Source of the DNA: Candidatus Zixiibacteriota bacterium
GTDB taxonomy: Bacteria > Zixibacteria > MSB-5A5 > CAIYYT01
Length of the DNA stretch: 6,847 bases
Assembly: GCA_963205155.1 (NCBI GenBank)
Contig: CAUJJY010000182.1
Span: 1 to 6,847, forward strand
Direction of reading: 5' to 3'
Positions 1-5,468 of this stretch are shown piece after piece. The position numbers were made by a program, and so were the translations under genes. Each line of letters begins with the position of its first letter. Within the stretch, counting starts at the first letter, position 1. The notes beneath the pieces are model-generated. The model worked only from the letters and a program-made list of their open reading frames with translations. It made no database searches and was not told the DNA's origin.

Positions 1-524
1 ATGCAGATATCGTGGAAATCCATTTCTTCCAACAGGCGCACCTTGCGCATTGCTGATTCGACCAGCGCATCAGGATTGTAGCGCCCCATTGATTTGACGA
101 GATCCCATTCGAGTGAACCGGTGTTGACGCCGATGCGAATAGGGATTTTGCGTTCTTTGCAGACTTCGACGACACTTTCCATTTTGACGTCATCGCCGAT
201 ATTGCCGGGGTTGGTGCGGATCTTGTCGACACCCTGTTCGGCAGCGATTAGAGCCAGACGGTAATGGAAATGGATATCGGCGACGAGCGGGACGTTAATC
301 TGGCGCTTGATTTCGCCGAGCGATTGCGCGTCTTCTTTGTTGAGTACGGCAACGCGGATTATGTCGACACCGGCTTCTTCAAGTCGTTTAATTTGCGCGA
401 CGGTGGCGTCGATATCGCGAGTCTGGGTGGTGGTCATCGACTGTACAGAGACCGGGGCATCGCCGCCGATCAGGACACTGCCGACCTTGACCTGATGTGA
501 TTTTCTACGCTGTCTGTTGAACAT
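1..524 (-). CDS. ispG: 4-hydroxy-3-methylbut-2-enyl diphosphate synthase (IspG/GcpE), C-terminus cut by window edge
   Basis: IspG converts 2-C-methyl-D-erythritol 2,4-cyclodiphosphate to HMBPP, the penultimate step of the MEP isoprenoid pathway, using a [4Fe-4S] cluster in the cytoplasm. I translated 174 residues from the ATG at 524-522. They begin MFNRQRRKSHQVKVGSVLIG and continue with hallmark segments of the N-terminal TIM barrel: GGDAPVSVQSMTTTQT, AGVDIIRVAV, VPLVADIHFHYRLA, DKIRTNPGNIGDD and IPIRIGVNTGSLEWDL. No insertion is seen in this part, so it matches the short bacterial form so far. The cluster-binding cysteines lie in the C-terminal domain, outside the window, and cannot be checked. 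The start lies inside the 3' end of ispH (20-base overlap, different frame), with a weak A-rich AAAAAG stretch before the ATG, so translation is probably coupled to ispH. It is read as the last visible gene of lipA-ispH-ispG. Identification is near certain; the exact start is likely but not proven. Confidence 0.95.
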   Translation of the reverse strand, partial: MFNRQRRKSHQVKVGSVLIGGDAPVSVQSMTTTQTRDIDATVAQIKRLEEAGVDIIRVAVLNKEDAQSLGEIKRQINVPLVADIHFHYRLALIAAEQGVDKIRTNPGNIGDDVKMESVVEVCKERKIPIRIGVNTGSLEWDLVKSMGRYNPDALVESAMRKVRLLEEMDFHDIC

Positions 525-1434
525 TCTTTTTATATGGGGCAAAAGATTTGTATTCGAATAGTTTTGCATCTGAATTAGCGACATCAATTCCCACGCCGGC
601 CTGAAGCGCCTTGAGCATTCCTTCAACGGCGAAATTGGGGGTCGAGGCTCCGGCTGTAATTCCGACTTTGTCGACGCCGTCAAACCAACTCCAGTCAATC
701 TGGGTGGGATGGTCGACAAGATAGGCTTTTCCGCAGATAGATTCGGCGATATCGCGGAGTCTTTGCGAGTTGCCGGAACTCTGCGAGCCGATCACCAGCA
801 CCAAGTCAACAGTAGGCGCCAACTCATGGATGGCAGCTTGGCGGGTATCAGTGGCATCGCAGATGGTATTGACGATTTTGATCTCGGGATAGATTTCTTT
901 CATCTTATCACAGACTTGCTGGAAGGCCTTGACGCCCCGAGTGGTTTGCGTAATTAGAGCCACCTTTCCATGTTCAAAACGCGGCAAATGTTCGATATCT
1001 TCATATTCAGCAAGCAAGTGAATGTTGGCTTCGTCAATTCCCATCACGCCATGGACCTCGTCGTGGCCGGGTTCGCCGTATAGAATTACCTGATAGCCGT
1101 CGCGAAGCAGTTCGCGGGTAAAACTGTGGACGTTCTCGACCAACGGGCAAGTCGTGTCGACAATACGCAGACCTTTTTGCTGGGCTTCTTCCTTGAGCTT
1201 TGGGCTCAAGCCGTGGGCGGAGATAACCAGCGTTCCACTCTCAATCTTATCGAGGGTATCTTCCTGGCCAACGCCTTTCTTCTTGAAGAAGTCGACAACC
1301 TGACGGTTGTGGACGATTTCCTTGAGAATGGTGACCTGGCCGGCAAATTCATTCTTAGCCTGTGCGGCCAGATTAATTGCCCGTTCGACTCCCCAGCAGA
1401 ATCCCAGCTCTTTGGCGAAGAAGATCTTGATCAT
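505..1434 (-). CDS. ispH: 4-hydroxy-3-methylbut-2-enyl diphosphate reductase (IspH/LytB)
   Basis: IspH reduces HMBPP to IPP and DMAPP, the last step of the MEP pathway, in the cytoplasm. The 309 residues match the usual length. The three cluster cysteines are visible: C13 in GFCWGV, C96 in DTTCPLV and C192 in NTICDAT. Substrate-pocket residues are also present: H42 (VHNRQVV), H74 (ISAHG), H124 and E126 (GHDEV), T164-T165 (QTT), the SSGNS loop at 219-223, and S264 in AGASTPNF. One small difference: the usual Ser-Ser-Asn of the phosphate-binding loop (E. coli 225-227) reads Ser-Gly-Asn here (220-222). The start is supported by the conserved N-terminus (residues 1-16) and a weak AAGAAAG sequence just upstream. 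It lies 57 bases downstream of lipA on the same strand and its last 20 bases overlap ispG, so a single transcript is likely. An inverted repeat sits in the lipA-ispH gap. Confidence 0.97.
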   Translation of the reverse strand: MIKIFFAKELGFCWGVERAINLAAQAKNEFAGQVTILKEIVHNRQVVDFFKKKGVGQEDTLDKIESGTLVISAHGLSPKLKEEAQQKGLRIVDTTCPLVENVHSFTRELLRDGYQVILYGEPGHDEVHGVMGIDEANIHLLAEYEDIEHLPRFEHGKVALITQTTRGVKAFQQVCDKMKEIYPEIKIVNTICDATDTRQAAIHELAPTVDLVLVIGSQSSGNSQRLRDIAESICGKAYLVDHPTQIDWSWFDGVDKVGITAGASTPNFAVEGMLKALQAGVGIDVANSDAKLFEYKSFAPYKKNVQQTA

Positions 1435-1463
1435 CGGTCTTTCTTACACATGAATGAACGAAT

Positions 1464-1483
1464 TGTGCGAAATAATTCGCACA
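1464..1483 (-). repeat. Perfect 8-bp inverted repeat (hairpin) in the lipA-ispH gap
   Basis: TGTGCGAA (1464-1471) and TTCGCACA (1476-1483) are perfect reverse complements around a 4-base loop. In the lipA-ispH transcript this gives an 8-bp hairpin beginning 8 bases after the lipA stop codon. The bases after it on the minus strand (ATTCGTTCATTC) are not a clean T-run, so it is a poor intrinsic terminator. A role in mRNA processing, 3'-end stability or partial attenuation between the two genes is possible but inferred. Confidence 0.5.
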
Positions 1484-1491
1484 GACGGAAA

Positions 1492-2364
1492 TTATACTTC
1501 AATTAGATTTGCGCTTTGGTGCGACGCCTTGTATGAACTGCGCACGAGCGGTCCCGATTCGGTGTGCTTGAAGCCCATCTCATTGCCCCACTGTTTGAAC
1601 TTCACGAAATCCTCGGGCGGATAGTATTTCAGAACCGGAAGGTGCAACTCGGACGGCGACAAGTATTGGCCAATTGTCAGGATATCGACACCGGTATCGC
1701 AAATGTCCTGCATGGTCTGTTTGATCTCATCCTCGCGTTCGCCAACACCGACGAAAATGCCGGACTTGACCAATTTGACCTTGCCGGAGCCCTTGGCGTA
1801 CTTCAGGATCGACAGACTGCGCTTGTAACCCATTCTGGGGCGAACTGTTTTGTACAGACGCGGGACGGTCTCGATGTTGTGATTAAAGATCTCCGGAGCG
1901 GCATCGAGGATCATGTCCACAGATGCCTTGGCGCCCTGAAAATCGGGGACAAGCAGTTCGATTTGAATGTTCGGGTCATATTCCCGGAGTTTGTTAACGG
2001 TCGCAGCAAAAATTGCGGCGCCACCGTCATCGAGGTCGTCGCGGGTGACCGAAGTAATGACCACGTGTTTGAGTCCAAGTTTGGCGACAGCACTGGCAAG
2101 ACGTTGTGGTTCACCGAGATCGTGGATTTTGGGTTTGCCTTTGAGAATGTCGCAGAAGCCGCAACCACGGGTACAAACGTGGCCGAGAATCAGGAAAGTC
2201 GCTGTTCCCGACTCGAAGCACTCGCTCATATTCGGGCAGGAAGCTTCCTGGCAAACGGAGTGCAAGCCATGTTCTTTGAGCAAACTGCGGACGCGGCGAT
2301 AGCCGGAGCCAAAGTTGGCGTTCATCATTAGCCATTTAGGCTTGGCGAGCCGCTCGGTACTCAT
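1492..2364 (-). CDS. lipA: Lipoyl synthase (LipA), radical SAM enzyme
   Basis: LipA inserts two sulfur atoms at C6 and C8 of the octanoyl chain on lipoyl carrier domains, giving the lipoyl cofactor of pyruvate and 2-oxoglutarate dehydrogenases and the glycine cleavage system. The 290-residue protein has the auxiliary-cluster cysteines C38, C43 and C49 (CQEASCPNMSEC), the radical-SAM CxxxCxxC at C64, C68 and C71 (CTRGCGFC), and the C-terminal RSSY motif (275-278) whose serine ligates the auxiliary cluster in characterised LipA. Conserved blocks VVITSVTRDDLDDGGA, NHNIETVPRLY, TVRPRMGYKRSL, VKSGIFVGVGE and DILTIGQYL are all present. The ATG at 2364 keeps the conserved KPKWL lead-in; no clear ribosome-binding site precedes it. 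No lipB is visible next to it. It is the probable first gene of lipA-ispH-ispG, divergent from the PilZ gene across a 154-base gap. Confidence 0.97.
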   Translation of the reverse strand: MSTERLAKPKWLMMNANFGSGYRRVRSLLKEHGLHSVCQEASCPNMSECFESGTATFLILGHVCTRGCGFCDILKGKPKIHDLGEPQRLASAVAKLGLKHVVITSVTRDDLDDGGAAIFAATVNKLREYDPNIQIELLVPDFQGAKASVDMILDAAPEIFNHNIETVPRLYKTVRPRMGYKRSLSILKYAKGSGKVKLVKSGIFVGVGEREDEIKQTMQDICDTGVDILTIGQYLSPSELHLPVLKYYPPEDFVKFKQWGNEMGFKHTESGPLVRSSYKASHQSANLIEV

Positions 2365-2375
2365 ATAAGTCTGAT

Positions 2376-2404
2376 ACGATACGAAAGCTGACTATGTTGA
2401 TCAA
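2376..2404 (-). promoter_or_regulatory. Candidate sigma-70-type promoter for lipA-ispH-ispG
   Basis: On the minus strand TTGATC (2404-2399) and TATCGT (2381-2376) are separated by exactly 17 bases. Each matches four of six consensus positions. The predicted start would be near 2369, giving a leader of only about five bases before the lipA ATG, consistent with the lack of a ribosome-binding site there. Moderate to weak evidence. Confidence 0.35.
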
Positions 2405-2480
2405 GAACATTTTCTGCCCAAATCGCTGTAAATTTCCCGTAAGCTTCCGATAATCAGAATGTTAGAAGATTAAACGGCCT

Positions 2481-2516
2481 CGTCCCTGACGGGACGATAA
2501 TAGGACTAAGGGACTA
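2481..2516 (+). promoter_or_regulatory. 5' leader of the PilZ gene: hairpin and tandem ribosome-binding-site-like repeat
   Basis: CGTCCC (2481-2486), loop TGAC and GGGACG (2491-2496) form a perfect 6-bp hairpin. Directly after it are two imperfect 8-base copies, TAGGACTA (2501-2508) and AGGGACTA (2509-2516). The second contributes the AAGGGA ribosome-binding site (2508-2513), five bases before the ATG. The stretch GTCCC (2482-2486) can pair either with GGGAC at 2491-2495 or with GGGAC at 2510-2514, which overlaps the ribosome-binding site. A weak GATAAT -10-like hexamer lies at 2449-2454 without a good -35. Regulation by alternative pairing is inference. Confidence 0.4.
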
Positions 2517-2518
2517 CC

Positions 2519-2944
2519 ATGGTAGCAGAAACTCAAACCACGACCACGAATCGGCGGAAGTTCATCCGAATTCCGTCAAGTTGCAGACTCACGACCCAGA
2601 AGATTCTATTCAGTACAAAAGCGGACGCGGAGTCATCGGGCCAAGCGCAGAACATCGGTGCCGGCGGCGTGCTGTTTGTCGCCGACCGCGACTATCATCG
2701 CAACGAACTCGTGAAAATGACGATTGCATTGCCGACGTGGAAGAAGCATCATCCGCAGTTCTTCCGTGCTGACGAGAACGATGTGACCTCGGCGATCATG
2801 GCGATCTGTCAGATTATTCGCTGCAAGCAGGTTTCGACTGGGACCTATGAAGTTGCCGCAAAATTCGTTGATGTGTACGAAGACGACTTGATTGGCCTGA
2901 AGAGCTTCATCGAGCACGAAGCGGAGCGCCTTGGCGCTGTCTGA
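2519..2944 (+). CDS. Single-domain PilZ protein (probable cyclic di-GMP receptor)
   Basis: PilZ domains bind cyclic di-GMP and pass the signal to motility, polysaccharide or secretion targets. The 141-residue cytoplasmic protein is almost only this domain. The RxxxR motif is R13-KFI-R17 after a Thr-rich N-terminus. The second motif, normally [D/N]xSxxG, reads N45-I-G-A-G-G50, so glycine replaces serine. The later beta-strands fit the family: IIRCKQVSTGTYEVAAKFVDV (split here as IIRCKQ, 99-104, and TYEVAAKFVDV, 109-119), followed by a C-terminal helix, EDDLIGLKSFIEHEAERLG. There is no transmembrane segment and no output domain. The ATG at 2519 follows an AAGGGA ribosome-binding site. It is alone on its strand between lipA (divergent) and the metalloprotease gene (convergent, 37 bases away), so its target cannot be read from context. 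With one arginine motif intact and one motif altered, ligand binding is likely but not certain. Confidence 0.85.
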   Translation: MVAETQTTTTNRRKFIRIPSSCRLTTQKILFSTKADAESSGQAQNIGAGGVLFVADRDYHRNELVKMTIALPTWKKHHPQFFRADENDVTSAIMAICQIIRCKQVSTGTYEVAAKFVDVYEDDLIGLKSFIEHEAERLGAV

Positions 2945-2985
2945 TCGGTTAGCCTTCGAATCTGCAGTTCTGATAAGACGATCAG
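2941..2985. repeat. 7-bp inverted repeat covering both convergent stop codons
   Basis: CTGATCG (2941-2947) and CGATCAG (2979-2985) are perfect reverse complements separated by 31 bases. Each arm contains the TGA stop codon of one of the two convergent genes, PilZ (plus) and metalloprotease (minus). No T-run follows either arm, so this is not a convincing bidirectional terminator. Confidence 0.3.
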
Positions 2986-3800
2986 CTTCGGATCGACAAA
3001 TACTTAAGAGCAAGTTGCTCTAATCGTTTCCGCGGAAGTGAAATCATCTCGTTGGCAGTGAGTGCTTCGCCTCGGGAAATCTCTTTCACCAAATTCAACC
3101 CCAAGTAATATCCAGCGCGAAACCTGAAGACATCTTCGGGATCGTTTGCTTGAAACAATTCAGTCGGTGCATGGGAGCGGAATTTCCCCACAGCGATTTC
3201 CTTCAGCAAAGGCCAGTTTCGTTCGCACTTGACGCGCCAATTGTGCAGCTGTTGTTTTCGAAGATAATCTCCCCAAAGTGCAACATCATCGGAACAATCG
3301 AGAATTGATGCAGTCAAGTATGTTGCCATGCCCTCTGTGAGCAATAGTCGGGAGAAGTTTCGCTGTTCCGGTTTTGTGGCGAAATAGAATTGCCGTGAAT
3401 TTTCGTAGTGCAGGGCATGTGCTATCTCGTGCGTGACGAAGACGTCGACCAAGAGTCTTGTTGCATAAGACTCAACTGGAATCCAGACGACCCAGCCGTC
3501 TGCGTCACGAAATGCGTGACCGTTTGTGCAGTTCTTGCCAACGAAAAGCACGAAACGGAGATTCCCGATATCGAGCCCCTTCTTGTTTAACCTGCGGATG
3601 ATCATCGGCAGACGACGCTTGACCAGCTCCGATCTTGTCTTCAATACATCTGCCGGAATCTTGACATCGGGAAAGGAGCGTTTTGCCCAGAATCGAAAGT
3701 AGTGTTTGAAGAGCGCCGGAGAGTGTTCCTCGTAACTGTGCCAGTTGCCGTCGGCGGCGACAGTCCTACTGTAGAGCCCTGTATGTTCGAGAAATTTCAT
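2982..3800 (-). CDS. Uncharacterised HExxH zinc metalloprotease-like protein (gluzincin type)
   Basis: The 272-residue protein carries H124-E-I-A-H128 in VFVTHEIAHALHY, and 28 residues later LLLTEGMATYL with E156, the arrangement of a gluzincin: two zinc histidines, a catalytic glutamate and a third ligand glutamate. Further on, RFRAGYYLGLNLVKEI (226-241) resembles the conserved 'GYxLG' helix seen after the active site in putative Zn-protease families such as DUF2268. That comparison is from memory and needs a profile search. There is no signal peptide or membrane segment, so it should act in the cytoplasm. The N-terminal 80 residues are basic and aromatic (FKHYFRFWAKRSF) and I do not recognise them. 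No ribosome-binding site precedes the ATG, but a good promoter ends six bases before it (3807-3835). It is a single gene, divergent from tadA and convergent with the PilZ gene. The substrate is unknown. The metallopeptidase fold is well supported; activity is inferred. Confidence 0.8.
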   Translation of the reverse strand: MKFLEHTGLYSRTVAADGNWHSYEEHSPALFKHYFRFWAKRSFPDVKIPADVLKTRSELVKRRLPMIIRRLNKKGLDIGNLRFVLFVGKNCTNGHAFRDADGWVVWIPVESYATRLLVDVFVTHEIAHALHYENSRQFYFATKPEQRNFSRLLLTEGMATYLTASILDCSDDVALWGDYLRKQQLHNWRVKCERNWPLLKEIAVGKFRSHAPTELFQANDPEDVFRFRAGYYLGLNLVKEISRGEALTANEMISLPRKRLEQLALKYLSIRS

Positions 3801-3806
3801 GGCAGA

Positions 3807-3835
3807 ATGATAATGATCGGGTTGTAAATCGACAA
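3807..3835 (-). promoter_or_regulatory. Sigma-70-type promoter for the metalloprotease gene, predicted leaderless
   Basis: On the minus strand TTGTCG (3835-3830), a 17-base spacer and TATCAT (3812-3807, five of six consensus) make a good promoter. Six bases separate the -10 from the ATG, so the predicted +1 is the A of the start codon at 3800. Confidence 0.5.
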
Positions 3836-3918
3836 TGGTCTAGGCGACAATCGGTCATGAGGGGCTGATTGCTCGCTAAGACGTTGTCGGGAAAGTGGTG
3901 CAATGATTGCTATTTCCG

Positions 3919-3947
3919 CTTTGAAATTGGGGGTTCTCGTATATACT
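3919..3947 (+). promoter_or_regulatory. Sigma-70-type promoter for tadA, predicted leaderless
   Basis: TATACT (3942-3947) matches five of six -10 positions. The best -35 sequence is TTGAAA (3921-3926, five of six) but the spacer is then 15 bases. At 17 bases the hexamer is CTTTGA (3919-3924). The -10 is seven bases from the tadA ATG at 3955, so transcription should begin at or next to the start codon. Confidence 0.5.
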
Positions 3948-3954
3948 AACGGTC

Positions 3955-4467
3955 ATGTTGAACCTCAATCCAGACGCGACGCAGGCGGAAATCGATCAAG
4001 CCTTCATGGCGATGGCCATTCGCGAGGCAATGATCGCCGAGTCCAAGGAAGAAATTCCGATTGGTGCGGTTGTTGTTTTGGACGGCAAGGTCATTGGACG
4101 AGGGCACAATCAGAACAAGACACTGATTGATCCTACCGCGCATGCCGAGATGATCGCCATCACCGCTGCTTGCAACAAGATTCAGTTGCGATATTTGGAG
4201 TCCGCAACGTTATACGTCACCATCGAACCGTGCTCGATGTGTGCTGGAGCGATTGTTTTGGCGCGTGTGCCACGGTTGGTGTTCGGTGCGCGTGATTCCA
4301 AAGCCGGCGCTTGCGGTTCGGTATTCAATTTGGTACAGGATCCGCGCCTGAATCATCAGGTGGAAGTTGTCGGCGGAGTCAAGGATTTCGAGTGTGCTGC
4401 GCTGATCACCGAGTTTTTCGAGAGCATCCGCGAAAAGCGCAGAAAAAGCGATCATGAGCAAAATTGA
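3955..4467 (+). CDS. tadA: tRNA adenosine(34) deaminase TadA
   Basis: TadA deaminates A34 to inosine in tRNA-Arg(ACG), which lets one tRNA read CGU, CGC and CGA. The 170 residues fit the family. The catalytic zinc motif is H63-A-E65 (PTAHAEM) with P92-C93-SM-C96 (EPCSMCAGAI). Other family segments are IPIGAVVV, GRGHNQ, LYVTIEPC, VPRLVFGARDSKAGACGS and the NHQVEVVGG strand. The C-terminal helix is rich in Arg and Lys. The ATG at 3955 gives a short extension (LNLNPDATQAEID) before the conserved helix FMAMAIREAM; internal ATGs at 4006 and 4012 are alternatives, but none has a clear ribosome-binding site. A promoter -10 lies seven bases upstream of 3955, consistent with a leaderless message starting there. 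The last 14 bases overlap the next gene, so it probably heads an operon with the two membrane proteins that follow. Confidence 0.95.
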   Translation: MLNLNPDATQAEIDQAFMAMAIREAMIAESKEEIPIGAVVVLDGKVIGRGHNQNKTLIDPTAHAEMIAITAACNKIQLRYLESATLYVTIEPCSMCAGAIVLARVPRLVFGARDSKAGACGSVFNLVQDPRLNHQVEVVGGVKDFECAALITEFFESIREKRRKSDHEQN

Positions 4468-4942
4468 CGCACGCGCCGTTCAGGGTGTGATTGCCCGCAA
4501 GGGTATCAATATCTGTGTGGGAATTCCGGCGGCGTTTATGGTCATCGCCTTGGTTGCGCGCGCGAAGCTGGAATTTCTGGCGACACCCGCAACAAGTGCC
4601 GAGAACCTGCGGATTGGCGGTTATTTTCTGATTGGTCTGGCGGCAATGATGTTGGGTGGAGCAATGTTATGGAAACGTCACATATTGAGGTCCGAGCAAC
4701 TCAAGGTTGCGATTCGCACTTACCCGGCCAAATTCGCCGAAATCCTCGCCGATGAGCTATATCCGGCATTCATCGTGGCCGCGATACCTGCCGGGATTGG
4801 ATTAATTTTCTATTTTCTCGGCGGCGACCTTGACACTTATGTACTCATTTCCGTATTTTGTCCGGCTGGCTTGATGATACTTAAGCCGAGGGAATCGGAA
4901 ATCGAGCAGTTGGAGAGTGAACTCCCGGTGAGCGAGGATTAA
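4454..4942 (+). CDS. Small four-helix membrane protein, first of a tandem pair
   Basis: I do not recognise this family. The 162-residue protein has four hydrophobic stretches, at roughly 18-36 (INICVGIPAAFMVIALVA), 53-73 (around GYFLIGLAAMMLGGAMLW), 102-122 (around YPAFIVAAIPAGIGLIFYFL) and 127-143 (TYVLISVFCPAGLMIL). A basic cytoplasmic-type segment, WKRHILRSEQLK, follows helix 2, and an acidic tail, ESEIEQLESELPVSED, ends the protein. There is no signal peptide, enzyme motif or conserved charged residue within a helix. The ATG overlaps the end of tadA by 14 bases, with A/G-rich bases before it, so translation is probably coupled to tadA. It resembles the next gene in length, helix number and spacing, and in the Pro-containing ends of helices 3 and 4 (CPAGLMILKPRE here, ISPIAYLFFRPTE there). 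That points to an old tandem duplication. Function unknown. Confidence 0.85.
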   Translation: MSKIDARAVQGVIARKGINICVGIPAAFMVIALVARAKLEFLATPATSAENLRIGGYFLIGLAAMMLGGAMLWKRHILRSEQLKVAIRTYPAKFAEILADELYPAFIVAAIPAGIGLIFYFLGGDLDTYVLISVFCPAGLMILKPRESEIEQLESELPVSED

Positions 4943-4945
4943 CAG

Positions 4946-5431
4946 ATGAATCCGGATGAGATCACGGGTCTTGAGACAAAGCTGAAGCTGATTGGTTTTC
5001 TGATGTGTGTGGCAGTGCCGGTGGTGCTTCTGATAGTTATCTTGACGGTGTTGGCTCCGGGTGAGACAAATCAGGCGCCCAACACCGGCGATATGGAACT
5101 CTTCATCTGGATACTCTCGGCGATGGCCATTGCCGAACCGGTGATTGGATTTGTGATGCGAAAGCGCCTGCTGAATGTCGATGCATTAGCCGACCGAAGC
5201 AGCCACGGTGAAGTGTCACAGGGCATATTCGCAGGCCACATGGTTGGTTATGCGTTTGCGGTGTCGCCGGCGGTGTTCGGGTTGGTGATCTTCCTGGTGA
5301 CGCACAATTCGATTCTCGCAGGCGTCCTGATTTGCATTTCGCCAATTGCGTACTTGTTCTTCCGGCCGACCGAAGGGACAGTTCGCGAGTTGGCACAAGC
5401 GACAGAAGCCAAGCTGGCGACGCGGCGATAG
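4946..5431 (+). CDS. Small four-helix membrane protein, second of a tandem pair
   Basis: I do not recognise this family. The 161-residue protein has hydrophobic segments at roughly 14-37 (LIGFLMCVAVPVVLLIVILT), 51-71 (ELFIWILSAMAIAEPVIGFV), 97-118 (around GYAFAVSPAVFGLVIFLV) and 122-138 (SILAGVLICISPIAYLF). MRKRLL follows helix 2 and a charged helix (TVRELAQATEAKLATRR) ends the chain. The layout matches the preceding gene segment by segment: CVxxP in helix 1, R/K-rich loop after helix 2, Pro in helices 3 and 4, and a charged tail; the tail here is basic where the first copy is acidic. The ATG follows the upstream stop by three bases and has a GAGGA ribosome-binding site (4934-4938) seven bases before it, so the pair is co-transcribed. 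A role as a heteromeric membrane complex would be a guess. Confidence 0.85.
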   Translation: MNPDEITGLETKLKLIGFLMCVAVPVVLLIVILTVLAPGETNQAPNTGDMELFIWILSAMAIAEPVIGFVMRKRLLNVDALADRSSHGEVSQGIFAGHMVGYAFAVSPAVFGLVIFLVTHNSILAGVLICISPIAYLFFRPTEGTVRELAQATEAKLATRR

Positions 5432-5435
5432 ATTA

Positions 5436-5459
5436 GCCCCCTGCGGGCAATTGTTCTTT
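5436..5459 (+). terminator. Weak intrinsic terminator candidate after the membrane-protein pair
   Basis: GCCC (5436-5439), loop CCTGC and GGGC (5445-5448) form a short GC stem four bases after the stop codon of the second membrane protein. AATTGTTCTTT follows it. The stem is only four pairs and the T-tract is interrupted, so termination would be partial. It separates the tadA operon from tRNA-Ser by about ten bases. Confidence 0.35.
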
Positions 5460-5468
5460 GAAGATTTT

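Noticed and set aside
264..500. Two overlapping plus-strand frames of 62-78 codons
   Set aside because: They are antisense to ispG, which gives continuous conserved protein on the minus strand.
709..957. 82-codon plus-strand open frame, and a second at 1126-1506
   Set aside because: Both are antisense to ispH and reflect its codon pattern.
1564..2331. 255-codon plus-strand open frame
   Set aside because: It lies wholly antisense to lipA, whose motifs are unmistakable; the opposite-strand peptide has no family features and no ribosome-binding site.
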